DNA of 64,000 nt from Pseudomonas fulva NBRC 16637 = DSM 17717 (lineage in GTDB: Bacteria > Pseudomonadota > Gammaproteobacteria > Pseudomonadales > Pseudomonadaceae). This document shows positions 37,427 to 46,903 of this stretch, piece by piece. The number at the start of each line of letters is the position of its first letter. Position 1 is the stretch's first letter. The position numbers and the translations under genes are program-made. Location: the NCBI RefSeq assembly GCF_000730565.1, contig NZ_BBIQ01000005.1:186001-250000 (forward strand), in the 5' to 3' direction. The notes under the pieces are model-generated. The model was not told where the DNA came from and ran no database searches. It was given only the letters and a program-made list of their open reading frames with translations.

Positions 37427-38404
37427 TTACTGCATCTCCTCTGGAAGCGTCGAGACCATGGGTGTGGCGCCCTGATTGTCGACGGGCACGGCAATCTCCA
37501 CCGGCATACCGTCTTCAGCAGCCACGACATCGCGGACCATGTCCCAGTTCATGCGCAGGTTATTGGCCAGGTCTTCGCGCTTGAGCAACGCGTTGATGAC
37601 CGCCGTATGCTTGTCGACCACCGACGGATTGCCCTGATCATCCAGCGGCGTATGGGCTTCGAGGTATACCTTGCCCCCGCTCGACCCGAACTTGTACGGT
37701 TCGTTGATGATGCGAACCGGCGTACCCACTGGCACCATGCCCGACAGTTCCAGCACATTGTTGTTGAGCATGCGGAAGCAGCCATGGCTGGTACGCATGC
37801 CAATCCCGAATTTCTTGTTTGAGCCGTGGATCAGATAACCTGGTACGCCCAGGGTGAACTTGAAGGGCCCGAGCGGGTTGTCCGGGCCGGCCGGAACCAC
37901 GGCAGGCAAGATGTCGCCATCGGCCGCATGTTCGGCCCGAATCGACGCCGGCGGCGTCCAGGTAGGGTTTGGCGTCTTGGCGATGATCTTGGTATTGGCA
38001 ATTGGCGAGCCCCAGCCTTCGCGACCGATCCCCAGCGGGAAGGTGTGCACGACATTCTCGCCCTTGGGGTAATAATACAAGCGGTATTCGGCAAGGTTGA
38101 TGACGATACCTTCGCGAGGGCCCGGTGGCAGGATGTAGCGCGTGGGCAAGATGATTTCGGTGCCGGCGCCAGGCAGCCAGGGATCGACGCCCGGGTTGGC
38201 GGCGATCATCTCCAGATAGCCCAGATCATTGGCCGTACCGATATCGGCGAATGTATCCTCGTACTTGGCCTTGATCACATGCACCTGACCGACGATGTCG
38301 TCCCCAGGTGGCGGCAGTGGCAACTCCAGTGCGACAGTGGGCCCCGCTACCAGCAAGGCGGCCAGGGACAGGCTACGAGTGACGGCGGGAAAGCGCGGCA
38401 ACAT
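37427..38404 (-). CDS. L,D-transpeptidase with LysM-like N-terminus
   Basis: 325 residues. It has a signal peptide (about 1-25), a LysM-like region (about 40-90, with NDLGYLEMIAANPGVDPWLP), and a YkuD catalytic domain with HGSNKK and SHGCFRM, the catalytic Cys motif. Such enzymes cross-link peptidoglycan through 3-3 bonds or attach lipoproteins to it; proximity to oprI makes an attachment role plausible but unproven. The ATG at 38404 has AAAGGA upstream and opens the signal peptide; an earlier start would be unlikely. Confidence 0.9.
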   Translation of the reverse strand: MLPRFPAVTRSLSLAALLVAGPTVALELPLPPPGDDIVGQVHVIKAKYEDTFADIGTANDLGYLEMIAANPGVDPWLPGAGTEIILPTRYILPPGPREGIVINLAEYRLYYYPKGENVVHTFPLGIGREGWGSPIANTKIIAKTPNPTWTPPASIRAEHAADGDILPAVVPAGPDNPLGPFKFTLGVPGYLIHGSNKKFGIGMRTSHGCFRMLNNNVLELSGMVPVGTPVRIINEPYKFGSSGGKVYLEAHTPLDDQGNPSVVDKHTAVINALLKREDLANNLRMNWDMVRDVVAAEDGMPVEIAVPVDNQGATPMVSTLPEEMQ

Positions 38405-38514
38405 CCGGTAAATCCTTTGGAAGGTGGGACGAAAGCCATGATTGTACACCCCCGCCCCAAGCAGCGGGAGGCACCCGGAGCCCGACACGGTTACAGATGA
38501 TGAAAGGTGCGCGC

Positions 38515-38805
38515 CTAGACTGCCTGCAGCTGGGGCCAGATCGGCCGCATGCCCCGCCGTTGCGCGTCCAGAATGGCACGGCACAGCTCGCACAGTCGGG
38601 TATCGCGATAGATGGTGCGTGGTACGCCGGACCAGCGAGGGTGCGCGGGCAATAAACCCCCGCACAATGTTCTATCTACCGGCACGCCGAGTTCGAGCTG
38701 CCGCGCGACCAGGTGAACGCGACTTTCCTGGCAGGCGAACAGGTCAAGCTGTTCGTCGGGCTCGATCAATTGGTAGGCGAAAAGGGACCAGGCAGGGCGC
38801 GGCAT
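38515..38805 (-). CDS. Small conserved protein of unknown function
   Basis: About 96 residues from the ATG at 38805; an ATG at 38835 would add ten. No signal peptide or membrane helix. It carries cysteines in FACQESR, TLCGG and RLCELCRAIL, the last a CxxC pair, so metal binding is possible. It sits between tesA (58 bases) and the L,D-transpeptidase (110 bases), all leftward. I do not recognise the family. Confidence 0.55.
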   Translation of the reverse strand: MPRPAWSLFAYQLIEPDEQLDLFACQESRVHLVARQLELGVPVDRTLCGGLLPAHPRWSGVPRTIYRDTRLCELCRAILDAQRRGMRPIWPQLQAV

Positions 38806-38863
38806 CGGGGGTACTCGGAACGGGGGGCGCAACATTAGCCCAAACCCGCCCCCGTTTAAAGCG

Positions 38864-39469
38864 TCAGAGCAACGGTTTAAGCACCGGCCAGGCATTTTCC
38901 AGCAGCCGCTGCTGGGCGCCCTGGGCGGGATGGATGCCGTCGGCCTGCATCAACTCAGGAACGCCCCCTACCCCTTCCAGGAAAAACGGCACCAGGGCCA
39001 CCTGCTTGTCCTTGGCCAGCTCCTCGTACACCTTGGCAAACGCCGTGGTATAGCGAACACCATAGTTGGGAGGCAGCTGCATGCCCAACAGCAGCACCTT
39101 GGCACCTGCCTGGCGCGACTGATCGACCATTGAGGCAAGGTTTTGTCGCAATTGCGCTGGCGGCTGCCCGCGCAACCCATCGTTGCCTCCCAACTCCAGC
39201 ACCACCACCGCCGGCTTGTGCGCCGCCAGCAACGCAGGCAGCCGCGCTTGCCCGCCGGCGCTGGTGTCGCCACTGATCGACGCGTTGACCACTTTGTCGT
39301 CGAAACCTTCCTGGCGCAGGCGGGTCTGCAACAAGGATGCCCACCCGTAGCGGGTATCCAGGCCAAAACCTGCGCTGATACTATCACCGACAATCAGCAC
39401 CGTTCCCGCAGTCGCGCTCTGGGCCAGGCAATACAGGGCCAGGCCGGCACTCATCAACCACATTCGCAT
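38864..39469 (-). CDS. tesA: GDSL-type arylesterase/thioesterase TesA
   Basis: A 201-residue exported SGNH hydrolase. Signal peptide MRMWLMSAGLALYCLAQSATA; block I VGDSISAGFG with the catalytic Ser, block III GGNDGLRG and block V DGIHP with Asp and His. It acts as a periplasmic lysophospholipase/esterase. The ATG at 39469 has GGAG at the right spacing. It is divergent from the ABC genes, the same arrangement as tesA-ybbA-ybbP in E. coli. Confidence 0.92.
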   Translation of the reverse strand: MRMWLMSAGLALYCLAQSATAGTVLIVGDSISAGFGLDTRYGWASLLQTRLRQEGFDDKVVNASISGDTSAGGQARLPALLAAHKPAVVVLELGGNDGLRGQPPAQLRQNLASMVDQSRQAGAKVLLLGMQLPPNYGVRYTTAFAKVYEELAKDKQVALVPFFLEGVGGVPELMQADGIHPAQGAQQRLLENAWPVLKPLL

Positions 39470-39479
39470 CGGATTCTCC

Positions 39480-40166
39480 ATGGGCCCCAGCATGCTCGTT
39501 GCGCAGCACCTTAGCAAAGTGGTCACCAGCGCGGAAGGTGAACTCACCATCCTGCACCCCCTATCGCTGGAGCTGGCCGCGGGGGACAGCCTTGCCATCG
39601 TCGGCGCCTCAGGTTCAGGCAAGTCGACCCTGCTTGGGCTGCTGGCCGGGCTTGATCAGCCCAGCGAAGGTTCGGTGACGCTCGCCGGGCACGACCTTGG
39701 CGCGCTCGATGAGGACCAGCGGGCGCGCATCCGGGCCGAGCACGTGGGCTTCGTGTTCCAGTCATTCCAGTTGCTCGACAGCCTCAATGCACTGGAAAAC
39801 GTGATGTTGCCACTGGAACTGCATGGACGCGCAGACGCGCGCGATCACGCGCGCGCTTTGCTCGAACGCGTAGGCCTAGGGCAACGGCTGAGCCATACGC
39901 CGCGGCAACTGTCGGGCGGTGAGCAACAGCGGGTGGCCCTAGCCCGAGCCTTCGCCGCTCAGCCCGCCGTGCTGTTTGCCGACGAACCGACGGGCAACCT
40001 CGACAGCCACACGGGCGAGCGTATCAGCGACCTGCTGTTCGAGTTGAATCAGGAGCGCGGCACTACGTTGGTCCTGGTAACCCACGACGAGCGACTGGCG
40101 CACCGTTGTCACCGTCATATCCGCCTGGACGCGGGCCAGCTGGTCAGCCCCCTGGAGGCCGGATGA
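39480..40166 (+). CDS. ABC transporter ATP-binding protein (YbbA-like)
   Basis: A 228-residue ATPase of the LolD/MacB class. Walker [11 protein letters not shown] loop [10 protein letters not shown], signature [12 protein letters not shown] and Walker [13 protein letters not shown] are intact. An alternative start is the ATG at 39492, four codons later. It overlaps the permease by four bases (ATGA). Confidence 0.93.
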   Translation: MGPSMLVAQHLSKVVTSAEGELTILHPLSLELAAGDSLAIVGASGSGKSTLLGLLAGLDQPSEGSVTLAGHDLGALDEDQRARIRAEHVGFVFQSFQLLDSLNALENVMLPLELHGRADARDHARALLERVGLGQRLSHTPRQLSGGEQQRVALARAFAAQPAVLFADEPTGNLDSHTGERISDLLFELNQERGTTLVLVTHDERLAHRCHRHIRLDAGQLVSPLEAG

Positions 40167-42670
40167 AGGGCATGCCGGCGTCGCGCCTGCTGGGGCTGGC
40201 CTGGCGGCAGCTGCTGCGTGATCTCAGGGCCAGCGAAGTTCGGGTGTTGTTCTTCTCGCTCCTGGTCGCCGTAGCGGCCAGTACTGCCATCGGGTATTTT
40301 GGCGCACGGCTCAACGGTGCCATGCAATTGCGCGCCAGTGAGTTTCTGGGCGCCGACCTGGTGCTGCAAGGCAGCGCCCCAGCGGCGGCGTCACAAATTA
40401 CGGTAGGCAAGGCCTTGGGGCTGCATCACGCCCAAGTGGTCGAATTCACCAGCGTGGTCGGCGCAGATAACGGTATCCAGCTCGCGGGGGTAAAGGCCGC
40501 CGATAACGCCTATCCACTGCGTGGCCAGGTGCGCAGCGCCGCCGAGCCTTATGCCGAGGAAAACCCAGGCGGCGGGCCGGCAGCCGGCGAGGTGTGGGTA
40601 GAGCCCCGGCTGCTGGCGGCATTGGGCATGAACATCGGCGACAGCATCGATGTGGGCATGAAGACCCTGCGCATGAGCCGCGTGCTGACCTATGAACCGG
40701 ATCGGGCGAACAACTTCTACAGCCTGACCCCACGGGTGATGATGAACCTGGCGGACCTGCCGGCGACCGGTGTGGTACAACCCGGCAGCCGCGTGACTTA
40801 CCGTGACCTGTGGAGCGGCCCTGCCGCGGCATTGGCGCAATACCGTGCCAGCGTCGATAACACGCTTTCGGCCAGCCAGCGGTTGCGCGACACCCGCGAT
40901 GGCAATCAGCAAATCGGCGGCGCACTGGGCAAAGCTGAGCGCTACCTGAACCTTGCCAGCCTCGTTGCAGTATTGCTGGCCGGTGTCGCCGTGGCGCTGT
41001 CTGCCAGCCGCTATGCCGCCAGGCGCCTGGACGCCAGCGCCCTGCTTCGTTGCCTGGGACTGTCGCGGCGCCAGGCACTGCTCCTGTACAGTTTGCAGCT
41101 GGCCATGCTCGGGTTTGCAGCGGCGATCGTGGGGGCCGCAGTAGGCTGGCTCGCGCAGCTGGGTTTGTTCGAGCTGCTGCACGGATTACTGCCCAGCGAC
41201 GTACCGCCAGGCAGCCTGTGGCCGGCCTTGGCTGGAATCGCCACGGGCCTGGTCGCGCTGACAGGCTTTGCCCTGCCGCCGATTGCAGCTTTGGGTAAAG
41301 TGCCCCCGTTGCGGGTGTTGCGTCGTGACTTGCTCCCTGTCCCTCCCAGCAGCTGGCTGGTCTACGGTGCAGCCTTGTTCGCCCTGGGTCTTATCATGTG
41401 GCGGCTAAGCCTTGACCTGCTGCTGACCTTCGCACTCCTGGCAGGTGGCCTGGCGGCGGCCCTGGTCCTGGGCGGGTTGCTGTGGCTGGGTTTGCGCAGC
41501 CTGCGTCGGCTCCTGTCAGGGGCGCCGTTGGCCTGGCGGCTAGGGCTGGGCCAGCTGCTTCGCCACCCCACGGCCGCCGCTGGGCAGGCCCTGGCCTTCG
41601 GGCTGATCCTGCTGGCCATGGGCCTGGTCGCGCTGCTGCGTGCAGAGCTGCTCGACACCTGGCAGGCACAGCTGCCTGAAGACGCCCCGAATTATTTCGC
41701 ACTCAATATTCTGCCTGACGATCAGGATCGCTTCGCCCAACAGCTCAAACAGATCAACGCCGCTGCTGCTCCTCTGTACCCGGTCACCCCGGGGCGGCTG
41801 ATCGAGATCAACCAGCAGCCCGTTCAACAGATCGTCACGAAGGACTCCGCAGGCGAACGCGCCGTGCAACGTGACCTGAGCCTGACGTGGGCGGCGCAGT
41901 TGCCTGACGGCAACCAATTGACCGGTGGCCATTGGTGGCAAGGGTCACCAACCGATGTCGAGGTACCTGGCGTATCGGTAGAGGCCCAGCTCGCCGAAAG
42001 TCTTCAGCTGAAGTTGGGCGACACACTCACGTTCGATATTGGTGGCCAGCAACGTCAGGCCAAGGTGATCAGCCTGCGCAGCGTGCATTGGGACAGCTTC
42101 CAGCCCAACTTCTACATGATCTTCCAACCCGGCACATTGCAAGGGCTGCCTACGACCTATCTGACGAGTTTTTACCTCTCCCCCGGGCATGATCAGGAGA
42201 TCGTCGCCCTGTCACGCGCATTTCCTGCGGTGACCATCCTCCAGGTCGATGCATTGCTCGCCCAATTGCGCAGCATACTTGCCCAGGTCACGCTTGCAGT
42301 AGAGTATGTGCTGCTGTTCGTACTGGCCGCGGGATTGGCCGTTTTGTTCGCAGGCCTTCAAGCCACCTTGGATGAGCGCATTCGCCAAGGTGCGCTCTTG
42401 CGTGCCCTGGGAGCCCAACGCCAGTTGCTGGTCAAGACACGGCGCATCGAATTCGGCTTGCTGGGGGCTTTGAGCGGTTTGCTGGCGGCGCTAGGGTGCG
42501 AGCTGATTACCTTGGTGTTGTATCACTACGCTTTCGCACTGCCCTGGAGCCCGCACCCGTGGTTGCTGCTCATGCCCGTCGCAGGCGCGCTGTTGGTAGG
42601 CTGCGCGGGTGTGCTCGGCACTCGCCGCGCACTTGATGCCTCACCGCTCACCGTCCTGCGTGAAGGGTGA
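40163..42670 (+). CDS. FtsX-like ABC permease (YbbP-like)
   Basis: An 835-residue permease with a first membrane helix (about 20-42), a large periplasmic region, two FtsX blocks and roughly ten helices in all (groups near 265-470 and 700-830). YbbA/YbbP-type systems have no proven substrate; transfer of lipophilic molecules or a link to the neighbouring esterase has been proposed. The start at 40163 is the ATGA overlap with the ATPase, with GGAGGCC before it. Confidence 0.9.
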   Translation: MKGMPASRLLGLAWRQLLRDLRASEVRVLFFSLLVAVAASTAIGYFGARLNGAMQLRASEFLGADLVLQGSAPAAASQITVGKALGLHHAQVVEFTSVVGADNGIQLAGVKAADNAYPLRGQVRSAAEPYAEENPGGGPAAGEVWVEPRLLAALGMNIGDSIDVGMKTLRMSRVLTYEPDRANNFYSLTPRVMMNLADLPATGVVQPGSRVTYRDLWSGPAAALAQYRASVDNTLSASQRLRDTRDGNQQIGGALGKAERYLNLASLVAVLLAGVAVALSASRYAARRLDASALLRCLGLSRRQALLLYSLQLAMLGFAAAIVGAAVGWLAQLGLFELLHGLLPSDVPPGSLWPALAGIATGLVALTGFALPPIAALGKVPPLRVLRRDLLPVPPSSWLVYGAALFALGLIMWRLSLDLLLTFALLAGGLAAALVLGGLLWLGLRSLRRLLSGAPLAWRLGLGQLLRHPTAAAGQALAFGLILLAMGLVALLRAELLDTWQAQLPEDAPNYFALNILPDDQDRFAQQLKQINAAAAPLYPVTPGRLIEINQQPVQQIVTKDSAGERAVQRDLSLTWAAQLPDGNQLTGGHWWQGSPTDVEVPGVSVEAQLAESLQLKLGDTLTFDIGGQQRQAKVISLRSVHWDSFQPNFYMIFQPGTLQGLPTTYLTSFYLSPGHDQEIVALSRAFPAVTILQVDALLAQLRSILAQVTLAVEYVLLFVLAAGLAVLFAGLQATLDERIRQGALLRALGAQRQLLVKTRRIEFGLLGALSGLLAALGCELITLVLYHYAFALPWSPHPWLLLMPVAGALLVGCAGVLGTRRALDASPLTVLREG

Positions 42671-42775
42671 AGCCAAGGCGGTCCTGCGTGACTCGGGACC
42701 GTCTTGCCGACGTGCCAGGCTTACGGCGAGCAGCTGCCCAGGCCGTGCTTCTCCAAATACCGCTGCTGGTCTTGG

Positions 42776-43094
42776 TCAGCCACCTGAAGGTGCGATGCCC
42801 TCTGGCTCGATCCCGATGTGTTCATGAAGTTGTTCGATATGCTCAGGGCGGATACCGCAGCACCCGCCTATGATCGTGGCGCAGGTGAAAGGCGCCACAG
42901 CATAACTGTTGGCCGTCACGATCCGCGCCGGCGCTTATGAACATCTTATGCGCCTGGAGCACGTGCTCTGGGGGCTCGATCAGCCCAAACGCCAACCGTT
43001 CCGGCTGCCTGAAGGGGGTTCCGCTGCGCTTGAGCACCTGCTCCATCCCACCGTCAAGCAGGTGATTGCGATAAGCCATTTGCATTGGTGACAA
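42776..43094 (-). pseudogene. Homocysteine S-methyltransferase remnant with frameshift and internal deletion
   Basis: Read leftward, the N-terminal part (from 43094) has the family pattern HLLDGGMEQVL, PFRQPERLAFGLIEPPE and FISAGAD. It then shifts frame and continues as IVTANSYAVAPF, and directly afterwards as TIIGGCCGIRPEHIEQL to a stop at 42776. GGCCGI is the C-terminal zinc-binding motif of this family. About 200 middle residues are therefore missing, and one short frameshift is present. The family is about 300 residues; only about 105 remain. It cannot make an active enzyme. Confidence 0.85.
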
Positions 43095-43232
43095 GCGCCG
43101 AGGGCGAAGGTCGCCAAGCCTGACGCACCTGGCGCCTGCGGGTTGGAGAAGCCTCGCAGATCACCAGGCTGTCGAACGAGTACCACGCCTGTGAAACGGC
43201 GGTGAACGGTTGGCTGAAAAAGCGTTGAAAAA

Positions 43233-43925
43233 CTACGCGGCCTTGCAACCCAGGCTGCGCATCAGATCGCGGGTTGCGTCGAGAAAGACCTCGTTGATCG
43301 CCTCGGCACACTCTGGCGTCAAGCGGCTTGAAGGGCCTGACAGCACCAATGCCCCGACCAGTTCATCGCCTGCCCCGTAGACGGGAAAGGCTACCGAAGC
43401 CGCATGCGGGTCCGTGGCCCCCATCGAGAAAAACGGCTTCTGCATGGTGATGCCGCTGGCAAACGGTGTACGCAAGGCCTGGGCGCCGGCAGCATCGTCC
43501 ATCGGACGCATATCGCCAGGTTGAACGTGCATGCGTAGGCGATGGGGGGAGTTCACCCGGTACTGACACATGCGGTAGGCGCCGTGGCGCACGTAGAACG
43601 ACGCCGTTTCACCCGTACGCTCGGCCAGAAGGTGCAGCCTGGGCATCACGTGCCGCTCCAGATCGATACCCTCTTCGTACACGGCGTTAAGCCGCATCAC
43701 TTCACTGGCCAGCTGGTAGCGACCGTCGGCCATGCGGTTGACATAGCCGTGATTCTCAAGCGAAACCATCAGGCGCATGATGGTACTTTTGATCAGCCCG
43801 GTACGCTCGACGAGCTCGACGAGCGTCAGCGCCGTGTCCCCCACCTGAAACGCAGAAAGTACCGTCAGCACGCGGTCGGCCGAAGCCACTCCATTGACCG
43901 CGGGACGCGGCCGGACATTTACCAT
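43233..43925 (-). CDS. IclR-family transcriptional regulator
   Basis: 230 residues. An N-terminal winged helix (GVASADRVLTVLSAFQ, TGLIKSTIMRLMVSLE) and a C-terminal IclR effector domain (GAQALRTPF, VAFPVYGAGDELVGALVLSGPSSR). Target and ligand are unknown. It is divergent from nothing close; the nearest upstream gene is greB after 360 bases. The neighbouring methyltransferase is a pseudogene, so a former target may be lost. Confidence 0.88.
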   Translation of the reverse strand: MVNVRPRPAVNGVASADRVLTVLSAFQVGDTALTLVELVERTGLIKSTIMRLMVSLENHGYVNRMADGRYQLASEVMRLNAVYEEGIDLERHVMPRLHLLAERTGETASFYVRHGAYRMCQYRVNSPHRLRMHVQPGDMRPMDDAAGAQALRTPFASGITMQKPFFSMGATDPHAASVAFPVYGAGDELVGALVLSGPSSRLTPECAEAINEVFLDATRDLMRSLGCKAA

Positions 43926-44285
43926 CGAGAGTTCCTCACCTGTGAATGATGCAAGTCATTGTCGGCATTGAAAGCGCCCATTATCTGGCAATGCCCTGAC
44001 GACCGCCATCACAGCTGACCGCGTCGATTGGGTAGTTGCGCAATCTGCAGCCAGTCGTCCGGGGCTTCTTGCAAGCATGCGGACGCACCATGAACTCGGC
44101 CAAGGCCATGGCCATGACGTGGCTCAGCTGCACGGACCATTCACCGCTGACTCCAGTGCTTGATCCAGTGCTTGAACATGGCGCATCTGGGCGGTTAACG
44201 TCTGTAGCCTCCCGGCTACCCTGTGCCACCTCCCCGTACGCGCAGCGACAATGTTGGCCGGGTTCGGATATGGAAAAAAGCAAAC
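43926..44285. other. Non-coding gap between the IclR gene and greB
   Basis: 360 bases. Frames on both strands (for instance a leftward one across 43981-44292) have no ribosome-binding site and unnatural composition. Promoters of the IclR gene and greB are expected here, but I see no clear motif. Confidence 0.4.
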
Positions 44286-44789
44286 ATGGCAACTGACCTC
44301 ATCACCGAAGCAGGCTACCAAGCCCTGAAAGATGAACTGGACTGGCTTTGGCGAGATGAGCGACCAGAGATCACGCGCAAAGTGACCTGGGCGGCGTCAC
44401 TGGGCGATCGCAGTGAAAATGCGGACTACCAGTACAACAAGAAAAAGTTGAGGGAAATCGACCGTCGTGTCCGCTACCTTCGCAAGCGCATCGAGAACCT
44501 GCGCGTGGTGCCTTACTCGCCCGCGCAGGAAGGAAAAGTGTTTTTTGGAGCATGGGTGACCATCGCCAACGAGCACGACCAAAGCAAGCGGTTCCGAATC
44601 GTCGGCGCGGATGAAATCTACGACCGCAAGGACTTCATCTCCATCGACTCACCGATGGCCCGGGCCTGCATAGGCAAGTGCGTCGGGGACGAGATCATGG
44701 TGCGCACACCCACGGGAGAAGCCTACTGGGACGTCACCGACATTCAATACGATGCACACGAAGCCGCGCCACGATTCGTCAAACCCTGA
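44286..44789 (+). CDS. greB: Transcription elongation factor GreB
   Basis: A 167-residue factor. The N-terminal coiled coil holds the acidic tip (GDRSENADYQYNKKKLREID), which projects into RNA polymerase to stimulate transcript cleavage, and the C-terminal FKBP-like domain ends with PTGEAYWDVTDIQYD. Sequence in the tip and the length favour GreB over GreA. The ATG at 44286 follows GGAAAAAAG. Confidence 0.92.
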   Translation: MATDLITEAGYQALKDELDWLWRDERPEITRKVTWAASLGDRSENADYQYNKKKLREIDRRVRYLRKRIENLRVVPYSPAQEGKVFFGAWVTIANEHDQSKRFRIVGADEIYDRKDFISIDSPMARACIGKCVGDEIMVRTPTGEAYWDVTDIQYDAHEAAPRFVKP

Positions 44790-44822
44790 TCGCTTTGCAC
44801 CGTCGCAGGAGACGGCAGACTT

Positions 44823-45131
44823 TCAGCGTGCCGTGATCAGCCCTTGGCGCGCGATACGGACCAGATGGCCGATCACTTCGGCCGAGGCCTCGGGCGCGGG
44901 CGCTTGAATCACGGCAAGGTCGAACCGGTCATTGGCGTACTGGGCGAAATGCTCGCCGGTCTCGGCAAACTGGATCAGGAATGCACGGGCCTGGCCTCGT
45001 CGACGAGACAAGCCTTCAAGGTGGCGCAAAAGTGTGGGCTGGTGCGCCCCCCCAAGCAGGATGCGCGGGGTGCGCGACGCCTGACTGACAGGCAGAGGGC
45101 TTAGACAGACACTGGTACGTGGGCAACTCAT
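44823..45131 (-). CDS. Small protein of unknown function
   Basis: 102 residues from the ATG at 45131, which has GGAG eight bases upstream. After a short N-terminal tail there is a possible receiver-like alpha/beta pattern (RILLGGAHQPTLLRHL ... FDLAVIQAPAP) but no acceptor Asp, so a signalling role is not supported. No known family recognised. It stands convergent with greB. Confidence 0.55.
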   Translation of the reverse strand: MSCPRTSVCLSPLPVSQASRTPRILLGGAHQPTLLRHLEGLSRRRGQARAFLIQFAETGEHFAQYANDRFDLAVIQAPAPEASAEVIGHLVRIARQGLITAR

Positions 45132-45338
45132 GGTGAATTCTCCGCCTCGCCAATCTCGCTGGGCAGCGGTGGGAGGCGTCACCGAACCAGCGCTTTAGCG
45201 GTATTTCGGGACACCCCTCGGGCGTCTCTGCGCCCCGCAAGTAGCTGTTTAAATCGGCGCAGGCGTCATGCTAGAGCGATTGAACCGAACATGCAAGCGC
45301 ACGATTCTGGCCAATTGCCCGCCTCGGTGCAGCCTCGC

Positions 45339-46751
45339 TTAGTGCTTGCCCTTGGGCTCCAGCACCCGCCGCTCCCGATTGAACGCCAGGAAGTACTTGT
45401 TCACGCTGTTGACGAAGTTGACCGGCCCCATGCCCACCTGCTCCATGGCGATGCGTTCGGTCTGGAAGAACCATTGGTTACCGTTGAGCCCACGCTTGCG
45501 CGCTTCGGCGCGCATGGCTTGCACGCGCTCGGGCCCCAGGTTGTAGGCGGCCAACACGAACGCCATGCGCTCACGTTCATTGATGCGGGGGCTGGAGAAG
45601 AACTTGCGACGGATCAGGGCCAGGTAACGCGCACTGGCCTGAACGTTGCCGTCCACCGTCTTGATGTTACTGACCCCGACCCGTTGGGCAGCCGCCGGCG
45701 TGATTTGCATTAACCCGTGTGCGCCCCCTGCCCCCCGCGCGGCCGGGTTGAGGGTCGACTCCTTGAATGCCAAGGCGGCAAGGTTGAGCCAGTCGATCTG
45801 CTGCGCCTGGCCATGCTTTTGCAACACGGCGCTGACCGAGGCCAGCCGTTGACGGTCCTGGCGGGCGAGCGGGTTGTGTACCCGGTACTGACGCCGATAG
45901 ATGCGTTCGAATGCTGCATCCTCGTTGTCAGGGGCGCGATAGTTCTGTAGGAAGCGGTCGACCGATGCCTGCAACTGCGGCGAGTCACGACCAACGTACC
46001 AGCGCATGGCTTGCGAGGGCCCCAGGTGCGCACGCGGGTTGACACGCAGCTTCGGCATGACCTTTGACCAGCGGCGGGCGATCGGCTGTTCGACCACGGT
46101 CAAGTGATAGATACCGGCCTGGACCATCTCCAGCACATCCTCGATCGCCAGGGTCGGATCGACCCACTCCACCTTGACGGGGGGACGCTTGCGCAGGGCC
46201 AGACGCTGGTTCAGTTGCTCGATCAACGGGCCCGCGGCACTGGCGCTGGTCAGCGCGATGGTGCGACCTGACAATTGTTCCGCCTGGCTGAAGGTGCGCT
46301 CCCCCTTGCGCCCAACCAACACCAGCGCCACCTGATCACGCACCGGGGCAGTTGCTACTACGTTACGCACCGTAGCAGGATCGAGCAGTTCCCCTGGCGC
46401 GGCCAAGTCGCCCTCGCCCCGGCCCAGTGCGCCCAGGAGCTGCTCCTTGGCGCGTGGGATAAGTTTGAGCTCGATGCGCTGGCTGTCCTCTACCCGGGCA
46501 TTGAGAAAGTGCTCGAGCGCGCGCAGGCGGTAGTACTCGACGCCCACGGGCTCGCCTTTCACTTCGCCGGAGCTGTTGCGGCTTTGATTGACCAGCACGC
46601 GCAAGACCTTGCTGCTGCGGATGTGCTGGAGATCGCGGGCATTGGCCGGCGCAATGTGATACTGCGGGCCCGGTGGGCGTACCTGCGTCTGCGCTTGGCT
46701 GGCCAGGGGCAGCCCCAACAGCAGCATGAACATGAGCCAGTAGCGTGGCAT
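45339..46751 (-). CDS. MltF-like lytic transglycosylase with solute-binding domain
   Basis: A 470-residue exported protein. Signal peptide (about 1-20), an SBP_bac_3-like domain (about 45-275) and a C-terminal SLT domain with the catalytic Glu in AFKESTLNPAARG, followed by GLMQITP and AAYNLGPERV. Family members bind peptidoglycan fragments with the first domain and cut glycan strands with the second. MltF proper is usually a separate gene in pseudomonads, so this is probably a paralogue. Confidence 0.88.
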   Translation of the reverse strand: MPRYWLMFMLLLGLPLASQAQTQVRPPGPQYHIAPANARDLQHIRSSKVLRVLVNQSRNSSGEVKGEPVGVEYYRLRALEHFLNARVEDSQRIELKLIPRAKEQLLGALGRGEGDLAAPGELLDPATVRNVVATAPVRDQVALVLVGRKGERTFSQAEQLSGRTIALTSASAAGPLIEQLNQRLALRKRPPVKVEWVDPTLAIEDVLEMVQAGIYHLTVVEQPIARRWSKVMPKLRVNPRAHLGPSQAMRWYVGRDSPQLQASVDRFLQNYRAPDNEDAAFERIYRRQYRVHNPLARQDRQRLASVSAVLQKHGQAQQIDWLNLAALAFKESTLNPAARGAGGAHGLMQITPAAAQRVGVSNIKTVDGNVQASARYLALIRRKFFSSPRINERERMAFVLAAYNLGPERVQAMRAEARKRGLNGNQWFFQTERIAMEQVGMGPVNFVNSVNKYFLAFNRERRVLEPKGKH

Positions 46752-46903
46752 TCAAGGTATCCGTCGTGAGTGGTTAGCCAGCATGACGTTCGCCACGTTA
46801 GGGCTTGAGGTCAAAAAGACCATGCCCTGGACTTGAAGTTCTTGGACAGCCGTTAGGCACGGGCTTTTGCTATGCTGGCGTCCCTGCGGCACGAGGTAGC
46901 ACC

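Noticed and set aside
43981..44292. Leftward 103-residue frame between IclR and greB genes
   Set aside because: No ribosome-binding site, no similarity noticed, and it overlaps the greB start and likely promoter.
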